Assembly (NCBI GenBank): GCA_034506175.1
Contig: JAPDQB010000045.1
Coordinates: forward strand, 1-53,248
From: a candidate division KSB1 bacterium
GTDB taxonomy: Bacteria > Zhuqueibacterota > Zhuqueibacteria > Zhuqueibacterales > Zhuqueibacteraceae
Length of the DNA: 53,248 nucleotides
Direction of reading: 5' to 3'
Part shown: piece by piece, positions 41,663 through 49,663 of the stretch
Position numbering within the stretch: position 1 is the first letter of the stretch
Layout of the letters: the number at the start of each line of letters is the position of its first letter
Position numbers and translations under genes: made by a program
The notes under the pieces: generated by a model
Database searches by the model: none
Told to the model about the DNA's origin: nothing
What the model saw: only the letters and a program-made list of their open reading frames with translations

Positions 41663-42092
41663 AAACCCGCAGCCGCGCCTGATCGGGTTTTTATGTGAAA
41701 ACGGCGCGCACGTTTTTTACGACGTATCGAACCCGGTGCGGCGCAAGCTGCCGGCGAATTTCATCGGCCTGCCGGTGGCGTCGATCAACCAGGTGCAGGC
41801 CAGCGAAGTGCTCAAAGCCTTTCTCTCCGGTGCCGACGGCGTGGTGATCGCCGGATGCGAGAAGTGTCGCAATCAAAAAGACCAACAACTCCACGAGGCG
41901 CACTTTGCGGCGTTGGTGCAGTCTTTGACGAGCTGCGACATTGCGCCGGCGCGTTTGCGGTGGGAATGGATTTCCGCCCAAGAAGAGTCTAAATTTATTC
42001 AGCTTGTCACGGATATGATGGAAAGCCTGCGCCAATTGCCTCCCTTGCGACTGCCGCCCCGACTCGCAAAAACTATTTCATATTGTGGGTAG
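41646..42092 (+). CDS. mvhD: MvhD/HdrD-type hydrogenase iron-sulfur subunit
   Basis: 148 residues. LIGFLCENGAHVFYDVS, SGADGVVIAGCEKCRNQKD and LRWEWISAQEESKFIQLV match the MvhD fold that passes electrons between hydrogenase or formate dehydrogenase and heterodisulfide reductase. Compared with typical MvhD, only one of the usual N-terminal Cys pair remains, so the [2Fe-2S] site may be altered. No HdrA gene is adjacent. It overlaps the radical SAM gene. Confidence 0.8.
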   Translation: MSENFENPQPRLIGFLCENGAHVFYDVSNPVRRKLPANFIGLPVASINQVQASEVLKAFLSGADGVVIAGCEKCRNQKDQQLHEAHFAALVQSLTSCDIAPARLRWEWISAQEESKFIQLVTDMMESLRQLPPLRLPPRLAKTISYCG

Positions 42093-42120
42093 TTTAATCA
42101 GTAGAGAGGAGGTGATGCGC

Positions 42121-42672
42121 ATGCGTTCGATCACCAAGCATCTGCTGCTGGTTTTCATTGTTGAATTGAGCGGTATTTTTCTTATCCTTCTCGTGGCGGG
42201 ATACAAGGGAGGGCTTTTCAACCCCGTCGAGCTTTTGCACACCACGCGCGGCCCGTATGAGATCGTCTATCTTTCCGGCAGCCAATTTGCCGGCCATCTT
42301 GACGAGCAGATTGCGCAGCTTAGCCTGATGCTGCAAACAAAAAACATCCCACCCCTCAGCGTCTGCACAATTTGGTACGACGTGGCGCCTGCGGCGAAAA
42401 TGGCAAATCGCGGCGGTTTTTTGTTGCAGGAAAAAATCGCGTTGCCGGAACCCTATGCCGTCGGAACGGTGGCGCCGCGTGAGGTGATCGTCGCCCGCGT
42501 CAAAGCCCATCCCGACCTCGCACCGCTCAAAACTTATCCGAAAATGCGGGCATGGATGAAACTACATCGCTTTCAAATTGCCGGCCCGGCGCTGGAAATT
42601 TATGGAGAAGACGGCACCATCGAATGCGAAGTACCCATTCAACCAATCGGTAATGACGCCGGCGCGCCTTGA
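42121..42672 (+). CDS. membrane-anchored GyrI-like effector-binding protein
   Basis: 183 residues. N-terminal helix (HLLLVFIVELSGIFLILLVAG), then a GyrI/AraC-effector-like domain ending with PALEIYGEDGTIECEVPI, a family-typical last strand. ATG at 42121 has agaggaggtgatgc upstream; 42115 is an alternative. A membrane-tethered GyrI-like domain would bind a small ligand outside the membrane. The ligand is unknown. Confidence 0.72.
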   Translation: MRSITKHLLLVFIVELSGIFLILLVAGYKGGLFNPVELLHTTRGPYEIVYLSGSQFAGHLDEQIAQLSLMLQTKNIPPLSVCTIWYDVAPAAKMANRGGFLLQEKIALPEPYAVGTVAPREVIVARVKAHPDLAPLKTYPKMRAWMKLHRFQIAGPALEIYGEDGTIECEVPIQPIGNDAGAP

Positions 42673-42687
42673 TTTTTTCAGCCGCAT

Positions 42688-42957
42688 TCACCCCGTTTGC
42701 TCCAGGCAGCGTTGGCTGCAGCCGCTCTTTTTCGGCCATAATGAGCAGTTGAGAATTTCCAGGCGCGTTTTGCCCTTGGCGGCTGCGACGGCGGCGGCTC
42801 GCGCATCAATAGTAATCGCGGCGGCAATTTTCTCCTCGGGACATGTCACCTGCCGGCTTTTGCGATAACGCAGCCATGCTTCCACCACCACCGGCAACAC
42901 AACGTAAATCAACCCCAAGGCGTAGATCGCGGCCAAAACGAGTAAAGGCTTGTCCAT
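42688..42957 (-). CDS. small single-helix protein with C-terminal Cys cluster
   Basis: 89 residues. N-terminal helix (LLVLAAIYALGLIYVVLPVVVEAW), then VTCPEEKIAAAIT and a Cys-rich end CSLWPKKSGCSQRCLEQTG. Four cysteines after the helix could bind a metal or cluster. An aggagaagcatc site precedes the ATG. It converges on the GyrI-like gene. Unknown function. Confidence 0.68.
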   Translation of the reverse strand: MDKPLLVLAAIYALGLIYVVLPVVVEAWLRYRKSRQVTCPEEKIAAAITIDARAAAVAAAKGKTRLEILNCSLWPKKSGCSQRCLEQTG

Positions 42958-43506
42958 GATGCTTCTCCTGCAAATGGATTTTTTGCCAAAATTTTGAAAT
43001 GAAAAACAAACCCCTCTTTCAAAAAGGCAAATTCCGTGCGAAAGATTGGCTTTTCATTATCAACTGCTTACGTCAATACTTTGAAAGCTCTTTTCTCACT
43101 TCTGCGATTTTTGGTTGTTTCCTTCGCGTTTTTGCGAAAAGCTATTGAAATCTTTGACCACCGTCTCCGATAACCTCTTGAAAAAACTTTATTGCTTTTG
43201 CGCGCGCGGCTTATATTTTTCGGCATGATTCTTGACCTTTTTATTTAAAGCGCCGCTAATTTTTCCAACTTAAATCTGTTCATCTTTCTCCCATAAGTCG
43301 TGCTTCAACTTACCGGCAATCAATAAAGTGGCTTAAGGGAAAGGAGGCATCGCACAGGATTCCATCTACGTTTTGTACGAAGTCTCCGGCTACGCTATTT
43401 TAAGATACAATCTCTTGAAAGACTCGACCGACCTGAATTTTGCCTGGAAAGTGAATCCATAAAAAATTGCATCGAATGACCCCATAACCAGTGAAAGGAG
43501 CTTACC
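42958..43506. other. 549-nt gap before citrate synthase
   Basis: No gene is firmly seen. An aaggagg site at 43341-43347 is followed by a 38-codon open frame (43346-43462) without ATG, GTG or TTG, which reads GIAQDSIYVLYEVSGYAILR and on to stop. It could be a decayed protein tail or chance. The citrate synthase promoter should be in this gap; TTGACC near 43231 is a weak -35 candidate only. Confidence 0.35.
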
Positions 43507-44793
43507 ATGCCAGACACCCTCACTATCACCGACAATCGCACCGGCAAAAAATACGAAATCCCGATTGTCAACGGCGTCATCAAGGCCATGGACCTGCGGC
43601 AGATCAAAGTCTCTGACGAGGACTTTGGCCTGATGAGCTACGACCCGGCGTTCATGAACACCGCGTCGTGCAACAGCAGAATCACGTTCATCGATGGCGA
43701 CAAGGGCATTCTGCGTTATCGCGGCTATCCCATCGAGCAGCTTGCCGAAAAGAGCAATTATCTCGAAGTGGCCTATCTGCTCATCCACGGCGAGCTGCCG
43801 ACCAGGGCGCAATTCGAGGAATGGCGCTACAACATCACCCACCATACCATGCTGCACGAAAACACCAAGAAATTCATGGACGGCTTCCATCACGATGCGC
43901 ATCCCATGGGCATGCTGGTGAGCACGGTGGGGGCGCTGTCCACCTTTTATCCGGAGGCGAGAAACATTCACGACGCCGAATTGCGCAAGCTGCAAATGTA
44001 CCGGCTGATCGGCAAGATGCCGACGATTGCCGCGTATGCGTATCGCCATCGCATGGGCCTGCCGTATGTTTATCCTGACAATGAGCTGAGCTACACCGGC
44101 AACTTTCTCAACATGATGTTCAAAATGGCCGAACCGAAATATGAGCCCAGCCCGACGCTGGAGCGGGCGCTGGATATTCTGTTCATTCTCCACGCGGATC
44201 ACGAGCAGAACTGCAGCGCCAATGCCATGCGCAGCATCGGCAGCTCTCACGCCGATCCCTTTGTGGCGACGGCTGGCGCGGCAGCGGCGTTGTACGGCCC
44301 GTTGCACGGCGGCGCCAACGAGCAGGTGTTGCGCATGCTCGATGAGATCGGCACCAAGGACAAGGTTCCGGAATTCATCAAACGCGTCAAAGCCGGTGAA
44401 GGCCGGCTGATGGGCTTCGGCCACCGCATCTACAAAAACTATGACCCGCGCGCCAAGATTATCAAAGAAACCGCGGATCAGGTTTTTGAAGTGACCGGCC
44501 GCAATCCGCAGCTCGACATCGCCCTGGAATTGGAGCGCATCGCGCTGCAGGATGAATATTTCATCAAGCGCAAACTCTATCCGAACGTGGATTTCTACTC
44601 CGGCATTATTTATCAAGCCATGGGCTTTCCGACGGATGCCTTCACCGTGCTGTTTGCGATTCCGCGCACGTCGGGCTGGATTGCGCAGTGGCAGGAAATG
44701 CTGCTGGATCCGGAGCAGAAGATCGCACGGCCGCGCCAGGTTTATCTCGGCCCCGACAAGCGCGATTTTGTGCCGATGGACAAAAGAAGATAA
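43507..44793 (+). CDS. gltA: citrate synthase
   Basis: 428 residues, type II-like length. Active-site motifs: LHADHEQNCSANAMR, GPLHGGANEQVL and MGFGHRIYKNYDPRA. It condenses acetyl-CoA and oxaloacetate. With KOR present, a reversed oxidative TCA cycle using this enzyme is conceivable, although direction cannot be read from sequence. A gtgaaaggagcttacc site precedes the ATG. Confidence 0.95.
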   Translation: MPDTLTITDNRTGKKYEIPIVNGVIKAMDLRQIKVSDEDFGLMSYDPAFMNTASCNSRITFIDGDKGILRYRGYPIEQLAEKSNYLEVAYLLIHGELPTRAQFEEWRYNITHHTMLHENTKKFMDGFHHDAHPMGMLVSTVGALSTFYPEARNIHDAELRKLQMYRLIGKMPTIAAYAYRHRMGLPYVYPDNELSYTGNFLNMMFKMAEPKYEPSPTLERALDILFILHADHEQNCSANAMRSIGSSHADPFVATAGAAAALYGPLHGGANEQVLRMLDEIGTKDKVPEFIKRVKAGEGRLMGFGHRIYKNYDPRAKIIKETADQVFEVTGRNPQLDIALELERIALQDEYFIKRKLYPNVDFYSGIIYQAMGFPTDAFTVLFAIPRTSGWIAQWQEMLLDPEQKIARPRQVYLGPDKRDFVPMDKRR

Positions 44794-44814
44794 ATTCACG
44801 GAATGAGGGATAAA

Positions 44815-44882
44815 TGGATTGCTGGAGTATTGGGTCGTTACAATACTCCAGGAATCCAATCCTCTAACACCTCAGCAATCCA
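44815..44882. repeat. GATTGCTGGAGTATTG inverted repeat
   Basis: 18-nt arms tggattgctggagtattg (44815-44832) and caatactccaggaatcca (44841-44858) with one mismatch and an 8-nt loop. A further partial copy (cagcaatccaat) follows. It lies after gltA. Confidence 0.7.
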
Positions 44883-44918
44883 ATGACCCGTTTTTTGAGA
44901 GAGGAGGTTTTTATATCG

Positions 44919-45500
44919 ATGAAAAAAATTCTCATGATCGTCGGAGACTTCGTGGAAGATTACGAAGTCATGGTACCGTTTCAAATGCTGACGATGGTCG
45001 GCCATCAGGTGGATGCGGTATGCCCCGGCAAAAAGAGCGGCGAGAAAGTGCGCACCGCCATTCATGATTTTGAGGGCGACCAAACGTACAGCGAAAAGCC
45101 CGGCCATGGCTTTACGCTCAACGCGACCTTTGACAAAGTTCAACCGCAAAACTACGATGCGCTGGTGATTCCCGGCGGCCGCGCGCCGGAATATCTCCGC
45201 CTGAACGACAAAGTCATCGCCGCGGTGCAGCATTTTGCCAAAGCCGGCAAGCCGATTGCGGCGATTTGCCACGGCGCGCAACTGCTGGCAGCAGCGAACG
45301 TCATCGAGGGCAAAACCATTTCCGCGTATCCGGCCGTCAAGCCGGAGGTGTTGCGCGCCGGCGCCAAGTGGGGCGAAGTCAACAACACCTTCACCAACGC
45401 GCACGTCGATGGCAACTTTGTCACCGCCGCAGCCTGGCCAGCCCATCCCGAATGGATAAGAAAATTTTTGGAGGTGTTGGGAACGAAAATTACACTATAG
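44919..45500 (+). CDS. DJ-1/PfpI-family protein
   Basis: 193 residues. The family elbow GKPIAAICHGAQLLAAA carries the nucleophilic cysteine, with VIPGGRAPEYLR ahead of it. Members are deglycases, chaperones or proteases of stress response. ATG at 44919 follows agaggaggtttttatatcg, a strong site. An in-frame start at 44883 would extend into repeat DNA. Its stop codon is next to a GATGCTGG repeat. Confidence 0.88.
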   Translation: MKKILMIVGDFVEDYEVMVPFQMLTMVGHQVDAVCPGKKSGEKVRTAIHDFEGDQTYSEKPGHGFTLNATFDKVQPQNYDALVIPGGRAPEYLRLNDKVIAAVQHFAKAGKPIAAICHGAQLLAAANVIEGKTISAYPAVKPEVLRAGAKWGEVNNTFTNAHVDGNFVTAAAWPAHPEWIRKFLEVLGTKITL

Positions 45501-45501
45501 A

Positions 45502-45567
45502 CTTGATGCTGGTTGCTTGATGCTGGAGGTGAAACGTTTTACCAGCATCCAGGATCAAGCATCCAGA
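45502..45567. repeat. GATGCTGG inverted repeat after the DJ-1/PfpI gene
   Basis: cttgatgctggttgcttgat and the later accagcatccaggatcaagc words are complementary and start one base after the stop codon. It is the third copy of this family. Confidence 0.6.
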
Positions 45568-45584
45568 AAGAAAGGAGTAGACCA

Positions 45585-45956
45585 ATGGCACGTGTGCTGC
45601 TCGTTGAAGACGAGGCCAATTTGCGTCTGCTCTATCGTGACGAGCTTGAAACAGAAGGGTACGAAGTGAGCGACGTTGGAACCGGAGCCGAGGCCTTAAA
45701 AGTTTTGGAATACGAAAAGATAGACGCAGTCGTTTTGGATCTCCGGCTGCCGGATTATTACGGCTTGCAGCTTTTGGACGACATACTACGCCGGCAGCGT
45801 GATTTGCCCGTTATCATTAACACCGCTTACGATCAATTTCGTTATGATTTTCATAGCTGGGGGGCAGAGGCTTTTGTGGTCAAATCATCCGATCTCTCGG
45901 AGCTGAAAGAGGTTTTGGCCAGGACTGTTCCGGCTGCTGCGTATACGCCGTTGTAA
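45585..45956 (+). CDS. single-domain response regulator
   Basis: 123 residues, receiver domain only. Acidic pair in LLVEDEANL, phospho-acceptor Asp in VVLDLRLPDYYG, and a Lys in FVVKSSD. There is no output domain. The start has agaaaggagtagacc upstream. The partner kinase is not adjacent. It may act in a phosphorelay. Confidence 0.87.
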   Translation: MARVLLVEDEANLRLLYRDELETEGYEVSDVGTGAEALKVLEYEKIDAVVLDLRLPDYYGLQLLDDILRRQRDLPVIINTAYDQFRYDFHSWGAEAFVVKSSDLSELKEVLARTVPAAAYTPL

Positions 45957-46034
45957 TCGTTTGGCCTTAAGAGCCAATGCGCGGTCGGCGCTTTTGGGAG
46001 AGGCGGAGCATTTTTAAAAAATCCTTATTGTGGG

Positions 46035-46052
46035 TGCCCCGCAAGCGGGGCA
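46035..46052. repeat. TGCCCCGC hairpin upstream of mdh
   Basis: Perfect tgccccgc (46035-46042) and gcggggca (46045-46052) with a 2-nt centre. It is in the gap between the receiver gene and mdh. No T tract. Confidence 0.45.
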
Positions 46053-46163
46053 TGGAAATTCCTCCGCAATGACACGAGAGTTTTTTCGTCGTAAGAACTC
46101 GTTCGCAGAGTCAACACTGGATAATTACAAAATTTCTCCAACCCATCCAAGGAGTCTGCCATC

Positions 46164-47093
46164 ATGAAAATATCCGTCATCGGCGCCGGCAATGTCGGCG
46201 CCACCACGGCGCTTTTTCTCGCCCAACAACGTTTGGGTGACATCGTGCTGATCGACATCATCGAAGGCATGCCGGAGGGCAAGGCGCTCGACATGGACGA
46301 GGCCGGCCCGGTTGCCAGATTCGAGGGCCACGTCGTCGGCACGAACAATTATGAAAATTTGCTGGAGTCCGACATCGTGGTGATGACCGCCGGTTTGCCG
46401 CGCAAGCCGGGCATGACCCGCATGGACTTGCTCACGAAAAATGCGGAGATTGTCACCGCGGCCATGCGCAAGGTTGCTGAGCTGGCCCCCAAATCCATCG
46501 TTGTCATGGTCACCAACCCGCTTGATGTGATGGCGTACGTCGCATGGAAAACCACCGGCTTTCCCAAGTCGCGCGTGGTCGGCATGGCCGGCGTGTTGGA
46601 TTCGACCCGCTTCCGCTTCTTTGTCGCGACGGCGCTCAACGTTTCGGTTGAAGACACGCAAGCGATGGTGCTCGGCGGCCACGGTGATTCGATGGTGCCG
46701 CTTCCCCGCTATGCGACGGTTTCCGGCATTCCGATTACGCAATTGCTTGCCGCCGATGAGATCGCCAAGCTTGTGGAGCGCACGCGCAAAGGCGGCACGG
46801 AAATCGTGAATCTGCTTAAAACCGGCAGCGCTTATTATGCGCCGGCCGCCGCCGCCGCGCAGATGGTCGAAGCGATTGTGTTTGATAAAAAACGCTTCTT
46901 GCCTGCTTCGGCTTATCTTGACGGCGAATATGGTTTGAAAAACGTCTTTGCCGGCGTGCCCGTCATTCTCGGCCGCAACGGCGTCGAGAAAATCGTCGAG
47001 CTTGATTTGACCGCCGAGGAAAAGCAGGCGCTGCTGAAATCAGCCGCCGAGGTGAAAGAGGGCATTCAGGATTGGGAGAAGATTGCAAAATAG
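46164..47093 (+). CDS. mdh: malate dehydrogenase
   Basis: 309 residues. NAD-binding SVIGAGNVGATTA with an Asp at the end of the second strand (LIDIIEG), TAGLPRKPGMTRMDLL with the substrate-binding arginines, and the catalytic GGHGDSMVPL. Length and arginine pattern fit LDH-like malate dehydrogenases. It interconverts malate and oxaloacetate, next to citrate synthase in the cycle. Confidence 0.94.
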   Translation: MKISVIGAGNVGATTALFLAQQRLGDIVLIDIIEGMPEGKALDMDEAGPVARFEGHVVGTNNYENLLESDIVVMTAGLPRKPGMTRMDLLTKNAEIVTAAMRKVAELAPKSIVVMVTNPLDVMAYVAWKTTGFPKSRVVGMAGVLDSTRFRFFVATALNVSVEDTQAMVLGGHGDSMVPLPRYATVSGIPITQLLAADEIAKLVERTRKGGTEIVNLLKTGSAYYAPAAAAAQMVEAIVFDKKRFLPASAYLDGEYGLKNVFAGVPVILGRNGVEKIVELDLTAEEKQALLKSAAEVKEGIQDWEKIAK

Positions 47094-47197
47094 CGGGAAA
47101 GATAACTGGCCGGCCGCTTGCCCGTTTTTGATAAATTTTTCGTTCTTCCTTTGTTTCAAAAGCGTGCTGAGTTCAAGGAAGATTGAGTCATCGATCC

Positions 47198-48118
47198 ATG
47201 CGGATGCGGAATTTTTTTGATTTGCGCCGCCGCGCGCAGGAACTCGGCCCCCAGCGTGTGGCCGTGGTCATGGCTGATGACGAGGTCGCGTTGTCCGCTG
47301 TCATCAAAGCCGTCGTGTTGAAAATCGCCACGCCCATTTTGATCGGAGAAGTCGTGCGGATTCGGGAGAAGCTTGCCAAACTGGAGGAGGGCGCGCTGTT
47401 GCGCCATGCCGATTTGATCTCCGCCTCAAACGCGGAAACCGCGGCGGCCACCGCGGTGTCACTCTGCCGCAACGGTGAAGCCGATATTTTGCTCAAAGGC
47501 CATTTACGCACCGACCAGCTTTTGCACGCCGTGCTCGACAAACAACGCGGCTTGCGGACTGAACGATTGTTGAGCGATGTGCTGCTTTACGAAGATACGC
47601 TTTCCGGCACACGCCGTTTGGTGGGCGTGACCGATGGCGGCATCAATGTGCTGCCGTCCTTCGAGCAGAAAAAGCAGATCATCGAAAATGCAAAGATCGT
47701 GATGCACGCGATGGGTTTGCAGCGGCCGCGTATTGCTCTGATGAGCGCGACCGAGGCGGTGACCGAGGCGGTTCCTTCGACGGTTGACGCGAAAATGCTC
47801 ACGAAAATAGCGGCGCGTGGCGAGCTGGGTGAATGTGAAGTTTATGGGCCGTTGGCGTTGGACAATGCCTTGTTGGAATCTGCCGCGCAAGCGAAGGGAA
47901 TTGCCTCTCCGGTGGCCGGGCATGCCGACGTCATGGTCGCGCCCAACATCGAAGCCGGCAACATTCTTGGCAAAGCCGTGAAATATTTTGGCGGCTCGCC
48001 GTGCGCGCACGTCATCATCGGCGCCAAAGTGCCGGTGCTCATTCCCTCGCGTGTGGAGAGCGCGGATGATAAGCTTAATTCCGTGGCATTGGGGGTGGTT
48101 GTTTACGCAAGTTTGTAG
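47198..48118 (+). CDS. ptb: phosphate butyryltransferase (acyl phosphotransferase)
   Basis: 306 residues of the Pta/Ptb family. Typical stretches are DILLKGHLRTDQLLHAVLD, GVTDGGINVLPSFEQK and VMVAPNIEAGNILGKA. It converts acyl-CoA (butyryl, isobutyryl) to acyl phosphate, feeding the kinase that follows. ATG at 47198 is preferred over TTG at 47183. The TAG stop lies inside a TTTGTAGT palindromic repeat. Confidence 0.88.
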   Translation: MRMRNFFDLRRRAQELGPQRVAVVMADDEVALSAVIKAVVLKIATPILIGEVVRIREKLAKLEEGALLRHADLISASNAETAAATAVSLCRNGEADILLKGHLRTDQLLHAVLDKQRGLRTERLLSDVLLYEDTLSGTRRLVGVTDGGINVLPSFEQKKQIIENAKIVMHAMGLQRPRIALMSATEAVTEAVPSTVDAKMLTKIAARGELGECEVYGPLALDNALLESAAQAKGIASPVAGHADVMVAPNIEAGNILGKAVKYFGGSPCAHVIIGAKVPVLIPSRVESADDKLNSVALGVVVYASL

Positions 48119-48224
48119 TCGCGCCTTCAGACGCCGAGCGTTTGGATTGAGAAAATGCATTGATTATGGCACAGAGTTTTGTGCTAATGCCAACGTTTCA
48201 CGCCTGAGGGCGAAACTACAAACA
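48112..48224. repeat. CTTCAGG palindromic repeat at the ptb stop
   Basis: Left arm tttgtagtcgcgccttcag (48112-48130) plus acgccgagcgtttg pairs with right arm caacgtttcacgcctgaggg (48191-48210) plus cgaaactacaaa. The centre is about 46 nt. This full-length copy defines the family also found in hypF. The ptb stop codon (48116-48118) is in the left arm. Confidence 0.7.
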
Positions 48225-48250
48225 TAAGGGAATACTACAAACCGTAATCC

Positions 48251-49345
48251 ATGGCAGTGCACTTGACTGATAATACTTTTCAAATCTTAGTGATCAACCC
48301 CGGCTCGACCTCGACCAAGCTGGCGCTGTTCGCCAACGAGAGCGCAACTTTCACCGAAACGCTGCGCCACGCCGACAGCGAGATGGCGCCGTTTGCGAAC
48401 TCGCCCATGCTCGCGCAACTGGAATTCCGTCTCGAGAAAATTCTCGCCAGTTTGCGCGCGCACGGGGTCGATATGCTGCGCCTCGATGCCGTTGTCGGCC
48501 GCGGCGGCTTGTTGAAGCCACTGGCAAGTGGAACATATCTTGTCAACAATCAGATGCTCAATGATTTGCGTCGCGCCGAGCGCGGGGAGCATGCCTCCAA
48601 TCTCGGCGCCTTCATCGCGCACAAGCTCGCTGCGCACGCCAAGTGTCCGGCGTTCATCGTTGATCCGGTGAGCGTGGATGAATGGCCGCCGGTTGCGCGG
48701 CTCTCCGGATTGGCCGGCCTGGATCGCGAATGCCTCTCACACGCGTTGAACACCAAAGCCATCGCCAAACGCTTTGCCCGCGAGCACGGCCAGGAGTATA
48801 GCAATATGCGGCTCGTCGTCGCGCATCTCGGCAGCGGCATTTCCATTTCTGCGCACGAGAACGGCAGGATGATCGACGTCACCAACTCCCGCGAGGAAGG
48901 CGCATTTTCCACGGAGCGAGCGGGCACGTTGCCGGTCATGAAACTCGTCGAGCTTTGCTTTTCCGGCAAATTCACGCGACAGGAAATTGAAACCAAAATT
49001 TTTCGCGAAGGCGGCATTTTTTCATATCTCGGCACCAAAGATTTGCAAGAAGTCTTGCGCCGCAAGCAAGCCGGTGATGAAAAAACGCAGCTTGTTTTCA
49101 AGGCGATGATCTATCAAATCAGCAAAGAAATCGGGGCGATGGCAGCCGTGCTCTGCGGGCAAGTTGATGCGATCCTGCTCACCGGCGGCATGATACACGC
49201 GCACGAAGTCCATGACGCGCTGAAAAAACGTATCGTTTGGATTGCGCCGGTTTTTTCGTATCCTGGCGAAGACGAAATGCGTGCGCTGGCCGAGGGCGCG
49301 TTGCGAGTGTTAAGCGGCGAGGAAAAGGCGCACGATTATTTATGA
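48251..49345 (+). CDS. buk: butyrate kinase
   Basis: 364 residues of the acetate/butyrate kinase fold: VINPGSTSTKLALF at the N-terminus, VAHLGSGISISAHENGRMID, and DAILLTGGMIH near the C-terminus. It makes ATP from acyl phosphate. With VOR and leucine dehydrogenase elsewhere in the window, an isobutyrate/isovalerate-forming energy pathway is plausible. It is separated from ptb by a palindromic repeat. Confidence 0.92.
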   Translation: MAVHLTDNTFQILVINPGSTSTKLALFANESATFTETLRHADSEMAPFANSPMLAQLEFRLEKILASLRAHGVDMLRLDAVVGRGGLLKPLASGTYLVNNQMLNDLRRAERGEHASNLGAFIAHKLAAHAKCPAFIVDPVSVDEWPPVARLSGLAGLDRECLSHALNTKAIAKRFAREHGQEYSNMRLVVAHLGSGISISAHENGRMIDVTNSREEGAFSTERAGTLPVMKLVELCFSGKFTRQEIETKIFREGGIFSYLGTKDLQEVLRRKQAGDEKTQLVFKAMIYQISKEIGAMAAVLCGQVDAILLTGGMIHAHEVHDALKKRIVWIAPVFSYPGEDEMRALAEGALRVLSGEEKAHDYL

Positions 49346-49663
49346 AGATTTTTTCGAGAAATGGCTTTTAATCGTTTTCTCTTTTCTGCGATTTTCCTGC
49401 CTCGTTTTTCTTAATTTTGCGAAGGGAATGCCTCCTCCAAATACATGCTGTTGAGATAAGCCTTTGGAAATATGAAAGCGTAACCTACAATTTTCTCATC
49501 ATTCCCGGCATGACTCTTGAAGGTTCAAGAACATTGAAAGCCCAAGAGCAAACGGTATCACCTCTGATCACCATACCAAGAAAAGGGAGCCGTGCACATT
49601 TTTGTCCGCGATGCGCTGGCGGACTAAAAGTCCACACTCCCCTATCTTCAAGAGAGGCGTGGA
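49346..49663. other. 318-nt gap before the HdrDE-like gene
   Basis: No gene is seen. gtccgc (49604-49609) and gcggac (49619-49624) form a short hairpin flanked by ttttt and aaaa. It may be a terminator acting either way. No sigma-54 or clear sigma-70 promoter was identified. Confidence 0.4.

Noticed and set aside
43346..43462. 38-codon open frame following an aaggagg site before gltA
   Set aside because: No usable start codon and no clear homology, so it is described only within the gap entry.
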